From Methylophaga sp. (lineage in GTDB: Bacteria; Pseudomonadota; Gammaproteobacteria; Nitrosococcales; Methylophagaceae): 8,380 bases of DNA. A program made the translations under genes and the position numbers. The stretch is from positions 1 through 8,380 of the forward strand of contig JABURN010000168.1 in the NCBI GenBank assembly GCA_014762585.1, written 5' to 3'. Under the pieces are notes generated by a model. That model searched no databases and was not told the origin of the DNA. It saw nothing but the letters and a program-made list of their open reading frames with translations. Below, one piece after another: positions 1 to 6,856 of the stretch; the first letter of the stretch is position 1, and each line of letters begins with the position of its first letter.

Positions 1-54
1 GGCGGAGCCGTCAGATTTACAGTCTGATCCCTTTGGCCACTCGGGAACCCCTCC
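1..54 (-). tRNA. tRNA-Tyr (GUA anticodon), 5' part, cut by the left edge
   Basis: Read on the minus strand, the gene starts at 54 with GGAGGGGTTCCCGAG and continues through the D arm (GTGGCCAAAGGGA) and the anticodon arm. The arm has stem CAGA/TCTG and loop CTGTAAA, with anticodon GTA at 20-18. It ends in ACGGCTCCGCC, the start of a long variable arm. This matches bacterial tRNA-Tyr, a class II tRNA of about 85 bases. The rest of the variable arm, the T arm, the 3' acceptor strand and any CCA lie beyond the left edge. It would decode UAU and UAC. The gene is divergent from hslV. The call rests on direct similarity to the E. coli tRNA-Tyr sequence as I recall it. Confidence 0.95.
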
Positions 55-69
55 ACTAAAAGAAGTGGC

Positions 70-98
70 ATTTTCCGGAAAAGCCTGACCGTTGTCAA
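70..98 (-). promoter_or_regulatory. Likely sigma70 promoter of tRNA-Tyr
   Basis: On the minus strand a perfect -35 box TTGACA (98-93) is followed by a 17-base spacer and a weak -10 box GAAAAT (75-70). A GC-containing discriminator GCCACTT follows. Transcription would begin near 63, about 9 bases before the mature 5' end at 54, a usual arrangement for a bacterial tRNA gene. The -10 region overlaps a perfect 12-base palindrome, TTTTCCGGAAAA, at 71-82. The -35 is convincing; the -10 is inferred mainly from spacing. Confidence 0.55.
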
Positions 99-140
99 CA
101 CTTAAATCGGCCAATTTCCGTAATGCAGGATATTTGTGCT

Positions 141-160
141 GGCTGATTCGTGTTTCAGCC
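141..160. repeat. Short inverted repeat upstream of hslV
   Basis: GGCTGA (141-146) and TCAGCC (155-160) are perfect inverted repeats around an 8-base centre, TTCGTGTT. They lie in the divergent tRNA-Tyr/hslV control region. No T tract follows on the plus strand, so this is not an intrinsic terminator. It could be a protein-binding dyad or chance. Confidence 0.3.
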
Positions 161-165
161 GCTCT

Positions 166-175
166 CACTGCAGTG
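166..175. repeat. Perfect 10-base palindrome upstream of the hslV -10 candidate
   Basis: CACTGCAGTG reads the same on both strands. It covers the place where a -35 box would lie for the TATACT at 191-196. That position suits an operator or activator site, but no known regulator motif is recognised. Confidence 0.25.
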
Positions 176-190
176 CCAAACCCAACATAG

Positions 191-196
191 TATACT
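191..196 (+). promoter_or_regulatory. Candidate -10 box for the hslVU operon
   Basis: TATACT at 191-196 differs from TATAAT at one base and lies 42 bases before the hslV start codon. No good -35 (TTGACA-like) is found 16-18 bases upstream, so if it works it may depend on an activator. In E. coli hslVU is a sigma32 heat-shock operon. I looked for the CTTGAA / CCCCAT-T pair here and found only a poor resemblance (CCCAACAT at 181-188), so heat-shock control cannot be shown from the sequence. Confidence 0.3.
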
Positions 197-237
197 AATC
201 GGCTCTTCTTTACAGCCTATTTTTACAGGAGTCTTAT

Positions 238-783
238 ATGGAGCAGTACCGTGGTACGACCATTCTCTCGTACCGTCGTAATGGTCAGGTCGTTATTGGC
301 GGTGACGGTCAGGTCAGTCTCGGCAACACCATTATGAAAGGCAATGCCCGAAAAGTGCGTCGGCTTTATCACGGTAAAGTCATTGCCGGTTTTGCCGGCG
401 GCACCGCTGACGCCTTTACCTTATTCGAGCGATTTGAGGGCAAACTGGAAAAACATCAGGGCAACCTGACCCGTAGCGCACTGGAACTGGCCAAAGACTG
501 GCGCACAGACCGGATGATGCGTCGGCTTGAAGCGCTGCTCGCTGTCGCCGATGCAGAAGTATCCCTGATTATTTCCGGTAACGGTGACGTGATTGAACCC
601 GAACATGGTCTCATTGCTATAGGCTCTGGTGGCTCTTTCGCCCAGGCGGCTGCCACCGCCCTGATGGACAACACAGATTTATCTGCGCGTGAGATTGTCG
701 AGAAAAGCTTGAATATTGCTGCTGACATCTGCATCTATACCAATCACAACCTCACAATTGAAACGCTGGATTCAAATACTTAA
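238..783 (+). CDS. hslV: HslV, proteolytic subunit of the HslUV ATP-dependent protease
   Basis: HslV (ClpQ) forms two stacked hexameric rings in the cytoplasm and degrades proteins unfolded by HslU. It is an N-terminal threonine hydrolase related to proteasome beta subunits. The 181 residues match the family closely. The catalytic Thr is T7 in GTTIL, so MEQYRG (1-6) is a propeptide to be removed; E. coli HslV loses only its Met. The other active-site positions, D17, K33 and S124 in mature numbering, fall on D23, K39 and S130. Conserved [14 protein letters not shown] (51-64) and AKDWRTDR (85-92) are also present. The start is supported by AGGAG at 227-231, six bases before the ATG. The stop codon shares its last base with the hslU ATG. 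First gene of the plus-strand cluster. Confidence 0.97.
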   Translation: MEQYRGTTILSYRRNGQVVIGGDGQVSLGNTIMKGNARKVRRLYHGKVIAGFAGGTADAFTLFERFEGKLEKHQGNLTRSALELAKDWRTDRMMRRLEALLAVADAEVSLIISGNGDVIEPEHGLIAIGSGGSFAQAAATALMDNTDLSAREIVEKSLNIAADICIYTNHNLTIETLDSNT

Positions 784-2108
784 TGACTATGCAATCTTTG
801 ACCCCGAAACAAATCGTTACCGAACTCAATAAACGCATTATCGGACAGGATGCGGCCAAGAAGGCCGTCGCCATCGCTTTGCGAAACCGCTGGCGCCGCA
901 AACAACTGGGACAAGACCTGCAACAGGAAGTCACGCCCAAGAATATTTTAATGATCGGCCCCACCGGTGTCGGTAAAACCGAAATTGCCCGCCGCCTGGC
1001 CGCGCTCGCCGATGCCCCATTCATCAAAGTCGAAGCCACCAAATTTACCGAAGTCGGCTACGTCGGCCGTGATGTCGAATCAATTATCCGCGACCTTGCC
1101 GAGAGCGCGATGAAACGACTGCGGGAAAAAGCGATTAATTCTGTGAAAAATAAAGCCGAAGACGCTGCCGAAGAGCGCATTCTGGATGCCCTGCTTCGTC
1201 CTGCACGTGATGTCGAGACTGAAGATGAGTCGGCTACCCGTCAGCGTTTCCGCATTATGTTGCGTGAAGGCAAACTGGATGACCGCGAAGTCGAACTGGA
1301 ACTGAATGCGCCCCAGGTCGGCGTTGAAATCATGTCACCACCCGGCATGGAGGAAATGACGAATCAGTTGCAGGAAATGTTTCAGAACATGGGCCAGCAA
1401 CGTAAAAGCACCCGCAAACTGACCGTCGTCAAAGCCATGCGCATGCTGTCTGAAGAGGAAGCTTTAAAGCTTATCAATGAAGAAGAGCTCAAGGCTGAGG
1501 TGCTCGACAGCGTAGAGCAGAACGGCATCGTGTTCCTGGATGAAATTGATAAAATCACCGGCCGCGGTGAAGGCGGCGGCAGTGCTGATGTCTCCCGGGC
1601 CGGCGTCCAGCGCGACTTGTTGCCCCTGGTGGAAGGCAGTACTGTGCAGACCAAGTACGGCATGATTAAAACCGACCATATTCTGTTCATTGCTTCCGGC
1701 GCTTTCCATCTCAGTAAGCCTTCTGATCTGATACCGGAATTGCAGGGCCGCCTGCCTATCCGGGTGGAACTGGATGCGCTGTCAAGCGCGGATTTTGTCC
1801 GCATCCTCACAGAACCCGACGCCTCCCTCACAGAACAGTATGTCGCCCTGATGGCCACTGAAGGTGTCGAGCTTGAATTCACTGAAGAGGGTATTCAGCG
1901 TATTGCTGAACTGGCGTGGGAAGTGAACGAAAAAACCGAGAACATCGGTGCCCGTCGCCTACACACCCTGCTGGAAAGACTGCTGGAGGATATTTCCTAT
2001 AATGCCGGCAGTGAACTGAACTTCCGGGTGACTGTCGATAAAGCCTATGTTGATGAACAGCTGGGCGAACTGGCGCAGGATGAAGACCTGTCTCGTTACA
2101 TACTTTAG
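783..2108 (+). CDS. hslU: HslU, ATPase/unfoldase subunit of the HslUV protease
   Basis: HslU (ClpY) is an AAA+ hexamer that unfolds substrates and feeds them to HslV. The 441 residues compare with about 443 in E. coli. Visible features are Walker A GPTGVGKT (59-66), pore loop GYVG (92-95), the inserted I domain (about 110-243), Walker [11 protein letters not shown] (247-256, D253/E254), sensor 1 region LFIASGAF (301-308), arginine finger near R323 in GRLPIRVEL, and sensor 2 GARR (389-392). The C-terminal tail LSRYIL (436-441) fits the tail known to insert between HslV subunits and activate the protease. The ATG overlaps the hslV TAA by one base (TAATG) and has no clear Shine-Dalgarno, so translation is probably coupled to hslV. 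A second in-frame ATG at 789 is possible. Confidence 0.97.
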   Translation: MTMQSLTPKQIVTELNKRIIGQDAAKKAVAIALRNRWRRKQLGQDLQQEVTPKNILMIGPTGVGKTEIARRLAALADAPFIKVEATKFTEVGYVGRDVESIIRDLAESAMKRLREKAINSVKNKAEDAAEERILDALLRPARDVETEDESATRQRFRIMLREGKLDDREVELELNAPQVGVEIMSPPGMEEMTNQLQEMFQNMGQQRKSTRKLTVVKAMRMLSEEEALKLINEEELKAEVLDSVEQNGIVFLDEIDKITGRGEGGGSADVSRAGVQRDLLPLVEGSTVQTKYGMIKTDHILFIASGAFHLSKPSDLIPELQGRLPIRVELDALSSADFVRILTEPDASLTEQYVALMATEGVELEFTEEGIQRIAELAWEVNEKTENIGARRLHTLLERLLEDISYNAGSELNFRVTVDKAYVDEQLGELAQDEDLSRYIL

Positions 2109-2116
2109 GAAACAAA

Positions 2117-2473
2117 ATGACTGAAGCTGCAATTCCAAGCGAAATCACCCTGCACAAGCAGTCCAGAAGCCTGGGTCTGGCTTATGGCGACCAGCAATAT
2201 CAGCTCAGCGCCGAATACCTGCGGGTCTTCTCCCCTTCTGCCGAAGTACGTGGTCACGGTCCTGGTCAGGAGGTGCTCCAGGTTGGTAAAGAAAACGTCG
2301 GTATCAATCAAATAGAGCCGGTGGGGCATTACGCCATCAAGATCTATTTCGACGACGGTCATGACAGTGGTCTGTATTCATGGGATTATCTCTACGATCT
2401 CGCCACCAATCAGGACGCGCTGTGGCAGGACTATCTGCAACGACTGGCTGATGCCGGTCAATCACGTCATTAG
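2117..2473 (+). CDS. DUF971 family protein (gamma-butyrobetaine hydroxylase-like N-terminal domain)
   Basis: This is a 118-residue cytoplasmic protein that is a single DUF971 domain, without signal peptide or membrane segment. Recognisable family blocks are [17 protein letters not shown] (35-51), the [11 protein letters not shown] strand (66-76) and [15 protein letters not shown] (78-92). The same domain is found at the N terminus of gamma-butyrobetaine hydroxylases and at the C terminus of HCF101-type Fe-S carriers; alone its function is unknown. In eukaryotic butyrobetaine hydroxylase this domain binds zinc through three Cys and a His. This protein has no cysteine at all: the matching positions appear to be S39, S41 and V44, while H82 may correspond to the His. 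The start is set by TAGGA at 2106-2110, which overlaps the hslU stop. A DUF971 gene between hslU and ubiE is a common arrangement in gammaproteobacteria, as I recall it. Confidence 0.9.
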   Translation: MTEAAIPSEITLHKQSRSLGLAYGDQQYQLSAEYLRVFSPSAEVRGHGPGQEVLQVGKENVGINQIEPVGHYAIKIYFDDGHDSGLYSWDYLYDLATNQDALWQDYLQRLADAGQSRH

Positions 2474-2480
2474 GACAAAC

Positions 2481-3227
2481 ATGGAACACAAAGACACCAC
2501 GCATTTTGGTTACCGGGAAGTGCCGGTTTCGGAAAAGGCCCGCCACGTGGCTGAAGTTTTTCACTCGGTCGCCGGTAAATACGATCTGATGAATGACCTG
2601 ATGTCGATGGGCATTCACCGTCTGTGGAAATGGTTTACCGTCAACAACAGCGGTGTCAGACGTGGTGCAAAAGTGTTGGACCTGGCCGGCGGCACGGGTG
2701 ATTTGACCCGCAAATTTTCAGAGATGGTCGGTGACAGCGGCAAAGTGGTCCTTGCCGATATCAATGCCTCCATGCTCAGTGTCGGCCGCGACCGGCTGAC
2801 TGATGATGGCGTGGTCGGCAATATCGAGTATGTGCAGGCCAATGCCGAAGCACTGCCGTTCCCTGATAACAGCTTTGATTGCATCACGATGGCCTTCGGC
2901 CTGCGTAATGTGACCGATAAAGATAAGGCACTGGCCTCGATGTATCGGGTGCTCAAACCCGGCGGTCAACTGATGGTACTCGAATTTTCTAAACCTGCCG
3001 ACTGGCTGGCCAAAGCTTACGATGCCTATTCTTTCCACCTGCTGCCCAGAATCGGCAAAGTCATCACTGGCGATGAGGACAGTTACCGTTACCTGGCGGA
3101 ATCCATCCGCATGCATCCGGACCAGGAAACGCTGAAACAGATGATGGAAACGGTCGGCTTCGAACGTACCAGTTATCACAATATGACTGCCGGTATTGTC
3201 GCTCTCCATCGCGGGTACAAATTCTGA
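2481..3227 (+). CDS. ubiE: UbiE, ubiquinone/menaquinone biosynthesis C-methyltransferase
   Basis: UbiE uses S-adenosylmethionine to C-methylate the benzoquinol ring (DDMQH2) in ubiquinone synthesis, and demethylmenaquinol where menaquinone is made. The 248 residues compare with 251 in E. coli. Visible features are the UbiE block [17 protein letters not shown] (34-50), SAM-binding motif [13 protein letters not shown] (65-76), an acidic residue after the second strand (D93 in VVLADIN), GLRNVTD (140-146) and RVLKPGG (156-162). The reading frame is open upstream to 2361, but the ATG at 2481 is the right start: TAGGA (2471-2475) precedes it, it lies 7 bases after the DUF971 stop, and family homology begins here. 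The 3' end abuts ubiJ. Confidence 0.97.
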   Translation: MEHKDTTHFGYREVPVSEKARHVAEVFHSVAGKYDLMNDLMSMGIHRLWKWFTVNNSGVRRGAKVLDLAGGTGDLTRKFSEMVGDSGKVVLADINASMLSVGRDRLTDDGVVGNIEYVQANAEALPFPDNSFDCITMAFGLRNVTDKDKALASMYRVLKPGGQLMVLEFSKPADWLAKAYDAYSFHLLPRIGKVITGDEDSYRYLAESIRMHPDQETLKQMMETVGFERTSYHNMTAGIVALHRGYKF

Positions 3228-3228
3228 T

Positions 3229-3819
3229 ATGGCGGGCCTGCTGACACCCATAGAAATGGCTGTCAATGCCGCGCTGAGGCAGGATCCGGATACCTGTGAT
3301 CGTCTCAAGGCTTTTGAACAGCGAACCATCGTGGTTCACATCACCGACCTGCACCAGTTTGTGCATATCAGTTTTCATCAGCAGGCCGTGCAGCTCAGTC
3401 ATAACGACGATGAAGGCACAGACCTGCTGATCGCCGGCAGCAGCTTTTCACTGCTTAAACTGGGCGAGCATCCGGATAATCTGTTTTCTTCAGAAATCCG
3501 TATCCATGGTGATGTCCAGTTTGCCAAGCAATTACAGGATCTGCTGGACGGGTTTGATTTCGACTGGGAACAGCAACTGGCCAGAATCACCGGTGATGTG
3601 ATTGCGCAACCGCTCGCCTACAGCCTGCGGCAGGGTTTCGGCTGGCTACGCGACAGCAGCCAGTCTCTGCAACAGAGCCTGTCTGAATACCTGCGCGAAG
3701 AAGCCCAGTTATTGCCGGATAAAATTCAGATTGAAGATTATATGCAGGCCGTCGACAAGCTGCGCGCGGACTGTGACCGTCTTGAAGCAAGAATAAAAAG
3801 ACTGGAAAGCGAATCATGA
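3229..3819 (+). CDS. ubiJ: UbiJ, SCP2-domain accessory factor of ubiquinone biosynthesis
   Basis: UbiJ binds polyprenyl lipid intermediates through a sterol-carrier-protein-2 fold and acts with UbiK and the soluble Ubi complex in aerobic ubiquinone synthesis. The 196 residues compare with 201 in E. coli. The SCP2-like domain spans about 8-110. Family-like IHGDVQFAKQLQDLL (92-106) is followed by ARITGDVIAQPL (118-129), and a charged heptad-like helix, probably a coiled coil, covers about 170-194. Overall identity to E. coli is modest, so the call rests on domain shape, length and the ubiE-ubiJ-ubiB order. I chose ATG 3229, one base after the ubiE stop. A TTG at 3196 would add 11 residues overlapping ubiE and is less likely. 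The Shine-Dalgarno is weak, which suggests coupling to ubiE. Confidence 0.92.
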   Translation: MAGLLTPIEMAVNAALRQDPDTCDRLKAFEQRTIVVHITDLHQFVHISFHQQAVQLSHNDDEGTDLLIAGSSFSLLKLGEHPDNLFSSEIRIHGDVQFAKQLQDLLDGFDFDWEQQLARITGDVIAQPLAYSLRQGFGWLRDSSQSLQQSLSEYLREEAQLLPDKIQIEDYMQAVDKLRADCDRLEARIKRLESES

Positions 3820-3854
3820 TGCGATTCAGCACCACAACAAGGAGCCCTGAATGA
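3816..3854 (+). other. 12-codon mini-ORF bridging ubiJ and ubiB
   Basis: ATG ATG at 3816-3821 opens a frame encoding [12 protein letters not shown] and closing at TGA 3852-3854. Its start overlaps the ubiJ stop (ATGA, 3816-3819) and its stop overlaps the ubiB start (ATGA, 3851-3854). The ubiB Shine-Dalgarno AAGGAG (3839-3844) lies inside it. It could let ribosomes terminating ubiJ translate across the gap and re-initiate at ubiB. There is no evidence that the peptide itself has a role, and the arrangement may be chance. Confidence 0.25.
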
Positions 3855-5515
3855 AGGCCAGTCAGTTTGCCCGACTGATTCAAATTAATCATGTGCTGGC
3901 CAGACACCGTCTGGATGAGGTGATCAAGGCGATTCATCTGCTCAGACCGCTTCGCTATCTCAGCTTCCTGTCTCCCAACCGCTGGCGCCGTTCCAGTGAC
4001 CTGCCACGTGGTGAACGATTACGGCTGGCATTACAGGACCTGGGGCCGATTTTTGTTAAGTTCGGCCAGGTTCTGTCTACACGCCGCGACTTGCTGCCAC
4101 CTGATGTGGCCGACTCCCTGGCTAAATTACAGGATCAGGTCGCGCCCTTCCCCGCCGAGCAGGCCCGCGAACTGATTGAACAGGCTTATGATGAACCGCT
4201 TAATAATCATTTCGCGCATATCGAACCGGAGCCCCTGGCCTCTGCCTCGATCGCCCAGGTCCATGCCGCCCGGTTGGTTAACGGCGAAGAAGTGGTCATC
4301 AAACTGGTCCGCCCGGGTATCGAACCGCTGATCCGCCGCGATATCGATTTGCTCTATACCATCGCCGGTTTTGCCGAGCGTTACTGGTCTGAAGGTAAAC
4401 GTCTGCGCCCCAGAGAAATTGTTGCCGAACTGGAAAAGAACCTGTTCGACGAGTTGGATATGCTACGTGAAGCATCTTCTGCCTCACAGCTGCAGCGCAA
4501 TTTTGAGGGCACAAAACTGCTCTATGTGCCCAGGGTTTACTGGTCCCTGACCCGCACCAACCTGTTGGTACAGGAACGCATTTACGGCATGCCCATCAGC
4601 GATGTGCAGGGGCTCAGAGATCGTGGCGTGAATATGGCCAGACTGGCTGAAATCGGGGTCGAAATCTTCTTCACCCAGGTGTTCAAACACAGTTTCTTCC
4701 ATGCTGATATGCATCCGGGCAACATCATGGTCGACATCAACGACCCGGAAAACCCACGCTACGTTGCCGTTGACTTCGGCATTATGGGCACGCTGTCGCC
4801 GGATGATCAGCGCTATCTGGCAGAAAACTTCCTGGCTTTTTTTAATCATGATTACCGGCGGGTTGCCGAACTGCATATTCAATCTGGCTGGGTACCGGCC
4901 AATACTCGACTCGATGAGTTCGAAGCAGCTATCCGCAGTGTCTGTGAACCGATTTTTGCCCGACCACTAAAAGATATTTCTTTCGGCCAGTTGCTGTTAA
5001 GACTGTTTCAGACTGCGCGCCGCTTCAACATGGAAGTGCAGCCACAGCTGGTTCTGCTACAAAAAACGCTGCTCAATATCGAAGGCCTCGGCCGTGAGCT
5101 GTATCCGGATCTGGATTTGTGGCAAAGCGCCAAACCCATTCTTGAACACTGGATGAAAGAAAAACTGGGCTGGAAAGCAGCGATGAAAACCCTGCAGCAG
5201 GAAGCCCCACACTGGGCTGAAACCCTGCCGCAGATGCCGCGTCTGTTGCATGATTTAAGCAACAAGGCCCAACAAGGCAAACTGCATGTGAATTTATCCT
5301 CCAGCGATCTGGAAAAACTGCAACAGGAAATCCGCCAGTCCAGTTACCGCACGGCCGCAGCAACCAGCGGCGCGGCTTTTCTGGTCGGCGCCGCCGTGAT
5401 GAAGGGGCTGGATGGCTATGCCCCCACCATGCTCGGCGGCCTGCCTATACTGAGCTGGGTGTTCGGAATATGGGGTATCGCCCTGCTCTATTTCAGTCTT
5501 AGCAATAGAAATTAA
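3851..5515 (+). CDS. ubiB: UbiB, membrane-anchored atypical protein-kinase-like ATPase for ubiquinone biosynthesis
   Basis: UbiB belongs to the ADCK/COQ8 family, which supports ubiquinone synthesis at the inner membrane. Its exact substrate is unsettled; ATPase activity rather than protein kinase activity is reported for the family. The 554 residues compare with 546 in E. coli. In order are the KxGQ motif FVKFGQ (K70, G72, Q73), the alanine-rich loop [10 protein letters not shown] (129-138) that replaces the usual P loop, the invariant lysine VVIK (K151), the ExD pair E201/D203 in DELDMLREA, the catalytic loop HADMHPGN (284-291), and DFG (308-310). Two C-terminal hydrophobic helices at about 503-520 and 528-549 anchor it. 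AAGGAG at 3839-3844, six bases before the ATG, fixes the start. djlA begins 5 bases after the stop. Confidence 0.97.
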   Translation: MKASQFARLIQINHVLARHRLDEVIKAIHLLRPLRYLSFLSPNRWRRSSDLPRGERLRLALQDLGPIFVKFGQVLSTRRDLLPPDVADSLAKLQDQVAPFPAEQARELIEQAYDEPLNNHFAHIEPEPLASASIAQVHAARLVNGEEVVIKLVRPGIEPLIRRDIDLLYTIAGFAERYWSEGKRLRPREIVAELEKNLFDELDMLREASSASQLQRNFEGTKLLYVPRVYWSLTRTNLLVQERIYGMPISDVQGLRDRGVNMARLAEIGVEIFFTQVFKHSFFHADMHPGNIMVDINDPENPRYVAVDFGIMGTLSPDDQRYLAENFLAFFNHDYRRVAELHIQSGWVPANTRLDEFEAAIRSVCEPIFARPLKDISFGQLLLRLFQTARRFNMEVQPQLVLLQKTLLNIEGLGRELYPDLDLWQSAKPILEHWMKEKLGWKAAMKTLQQEAPHWAETLPQMPRLLHDLSNKAQQGKLHVNLSSSDLEKLQQEIRQSSYRTAAATSGAAFLVGAAVMKGLDGYAPTMLGGLPILSWVFGIWGIALLYFSLSNRN

Positions 5516-5520
5516 CGCTT

Positions 5521-6342
5521 ATGTTTAGATTTATCGCCCTGATTCTGGGCATTATCCTGCTGGGCACGATGGGACTGGGTATTCTGGTTCTTGCTGTTTT
5601 CGGCGTTATCATTGGCCTGATTTATGCCGCCATCACCGGCCGCATGCCGCAGTTCAATTTCAGTCTGAACCCACTCAAGTCGCAGCAACGCCAGGCGGTA
5701 TTTCTGGAAACCGTGTTTGTACTGATGGGCAAACTGGCCAAGGCCGATGGCCGCATCTCCCAGATTGAGATTGATCACGTCGAAGCTTTTATCCAGAAAA
5801 TGGGGATGTCGGCTGAACATCGTCAGGAAGCAATTCGCCAGTTCAAACGCGGTGCCGACCCTAGCTTTGATATCAAGCCGACACTGGACAACTTCATGAC
5901 CCACTGCGGCCGCAGCTTTAATCTGAGACAGGTGCTGCTGGTCTATCTCACCGTCATGGCGCTCGCTGACGGTCAGTTGGATCCATCTGAACGCCAGATT
6001 CTGGAGCAGATTGCTGCCCATCTCGGCTATAGCCAGGCAGAATTCAAGCGCATTCTGGAAATGGTGTTGAGTCAGGCTCACTTCTCCAGCGGGCAGCAAC
6101 AGTATCGTCAGCCCGGGCGCTCCAGCGCCAGCGACCTGGATGATGCCTACAAAGCGCTGGGCGTCAGCAAAGAAGCCAGTAATCAGGAAATCAAACGTGC
6201 CTACCGTAAACTGATGAGCCAGTATCATCCGGATAAATTAACCGGCCAGGGTGTGCCGGAAGATATGATCGCGGTCGCCACCGAGCAGGCTAAAGAGATC
6301 CAAGTCGCTTATGACTTGATTAAGAAGCATCGGGATATTTGA
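5521..6342 (+). CDS. djlA: DjlA, membrane-anchored J-domain co-chaperone of DnaK (TerB plus DnaJ domains)
   Basis: DjlA stimulates the DnaK ATPase from the inner membrane, with its J domain facing the cytoplasm; in E. coli it is linked to envelope-stress (Rcs) signalling. The 273 residues compare with 271 in E. coli. An N-terminal hydrophobic, Gly-rich segment (about 4-38) is the membrane anchor. A TerB-like helical domain spans about 58-185 and contains two spaced blocks, KADGRIS (74-80) and LADGQLDPSERQIL (148-161). A polar linker (about 188-203) leads to a C-terminal J domain (206-273) with YRKLMSQYHPDKL and the HPD triad at 236-238, and an ending AKEIQVAYDLIK like E. coli DjlA. No clear Shine-Dalgarno precedes the ATG, so coupling to ubiB is likely. 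In E. coli djlA sits elsewhere, beside lptD. Confidence 0.94.
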   Translation: MFRFIALILGIILLGTMGLGILVLAVFGVIIGLIYAAITGRMPQFNFSLNPLKSQQRQAVFLETVFVLMGKLAKADGRISQIEIDHVEAFIQKMGMSAEHRQEAIRQFKRGADPSFDIKPTLDNFMTHCGRSFNLRQVLLVYLTVMALADGQLDPSERQILEQIAAHLGYSQAEFKRILEMVLSQAHFSSGQQQYRQPGRSSASDLDDAYKALGVSKEASNQEIKRAYRKLMSQYHPDKLTGQGVPEDMIAVATEQAKEIQVAYDLIKKHRDI

Positions 6343-6353
6343 TGTTTCTTGAG

Positions 6354-6386
6354 TTCGCATACGGTTTTGCCTAGCGAAAATCTTTT
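6354..6386 (+). terminator. Weak candidate terminator after djlA
   Basis: TTCGC (6354-6358) can pair with GCGAA (6374-6378), with a small inner GG/CC helix. AAATCTTTT follows. It lies 12 bases after the djlA stop, a sensible place for the end of the operon. The stem is short and the T run starts several bases after it, so termination may instead depend on the larger hairpins downstream or on Rho. Confidence 0.25.
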
Positions 6387-6424
6387 AGTCAATTAGGATG
6401 ATCATTTCGCCTTAATGGCGAGTC

Positions 6425-6448
6425 AGGGATTTGCGCGGCCAAATCCCT
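6425..6448. repeat. Perfect 9-base-pair hairpin
   Basis: AGGGATTTG (6425-6433) and CAAATCCCT (6440-6448) are perfectly complementary around the 6-base loop CGCGGC. No T tract follows on the plus strand, so it is not a standard intrinsic terminator. Confidence 0.75.
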
Positions 6449-6500
6449 AACAACCCTAGGCCGCCCCACTGTACTGGCCTGCGGCTTCACTGCGTTGCTT

Positions 6501-6636
6501 GGTTTATCTTGGGATTGGACAAAACTCGCTGCGCTCACAAATTTGTCTGGAACAAATTTGGACGCCAGGAGCGCCCGAAGGGTGAGTGGCAGGGATGCCA
6601 GGAATCAGACAGTGCCCAATCCTAACCCAGATAACC
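6501..6636. repeat. Imperfect long inverted repeat enclosing two smaller hairpins
   Basis: TTGGGATTGG (6509-6518) pairs with CCAATCCTAA (6616-6625) over ten positions, with one G-U. Further out, GGTT and ATCT (6501-6504, 6506-6509) can alternatively pair with AGATAACC (6629-6636). Between the arms lie the perfect hairpin at 6538-6560 and TGGCA/TGCCA at 6587-6600, so the transcript could form a branched fold. Confidence 0.5.
6538..6560. repeat. Perfect 9-base-pair hairpin
   Basis: CAAATTTGT (6538-6546) and ACAAATTTG (6552-6560) are exact inverted copies around the 5-base loop CTGGA. The box ACTCGCTGCGCTCA ends immediately upstream at 6537. Confidence 0.75.
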
Positions 6637-6682
6637 CTGCGCTACTCGTCAGCACAGACGGGGAAATGGGATCTCTTTTCGT

Positions 6683-6807
6683 CCCGTTGTATTGCCGCCA
6701 AAAATTGAGTTTGTTTGATGGGTTAAAGTGGTCGAGTGTTTGAGCGTAGCGAGTTGTCGACCACGCCATCAAGCAAACTCAATTTTTGGAGACAAGGCAA
6801 TATCGGG
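6683..6807. repeat. Large hairpin of about 125 bases with 24-base arms
   Basis: The arms at 6698-6721 and 6766-6789 are inverted copies over 24 bases. The only difference (T6714 opposite G6773) still gives a G-U pair in RNA. Outside them, ATTGCC (6691-6696) pairs with GGCAAT (6796-6801), and CCCG (6683-6686) with CGGG (6804-6807). Inside, GTGGTCGA (6728-6735) pairs with TCGACCAC (6757-6764), leaving an apical segment containing TGAGCGTAGCGAGT. It lies between convergent genes and could act as a bidirectional transcription barrier, a MITE-like element with terminal inverted repeats, or both. Confidence 0.8.
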
Positions 6808-6821
6808 CGCCCTTTTGTTTG

Positions 6822-6856
6822 GTTCGTTTATTTTTGGGCGAGCAAAATAAATGAAC
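6822..6856. repeat. 13-base-pair hairpin with GGGCG in its loop
   Basis: The arms GTTCGTTTATTTT (6822-6834) and AAAATAAATGAAC (6844-6856) pair fully, with one G-U at 6826/6852. The loop TGGGCGAGC carries GGGCG (6836-6840), which is complementary to CGCCC at 6856-6860 directly after the stem. GGGCGCCC occurs again just upstream at 6805-6812. Confidence 0.75.

Noticed and set aside
181..188. Sigma32 heat-shock promoter for hslVU
   Set aside because: CCCAACAT is a poor match to the sigma32 -10 and no CTTGAA-like -35 lies at the right distance, although heat-shock control is known for E. coli hslVU.
2361..2480. Upstream 40-residue extension of ubiE
   Set aside because: It overlaps the DUF971 gene in another frame, has no family homology, and ATG 2481 has its own TAGGA site and the family-typical N terminus.
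3196..3228. TTG start for ubiJ adding 11 residues
   Set aside because: It lies inside the conserved end of ubiE. The ATG at 3229 gives a length close to the family norm and a tight stop-start junction.
5512..6228. Long antisense frame of 238 residues opposite djlA
   Set aside because: It is a shadow of the djlA reading frame, with no recognisable domain, while djlA has anchor, TerB and J domains in the right order.
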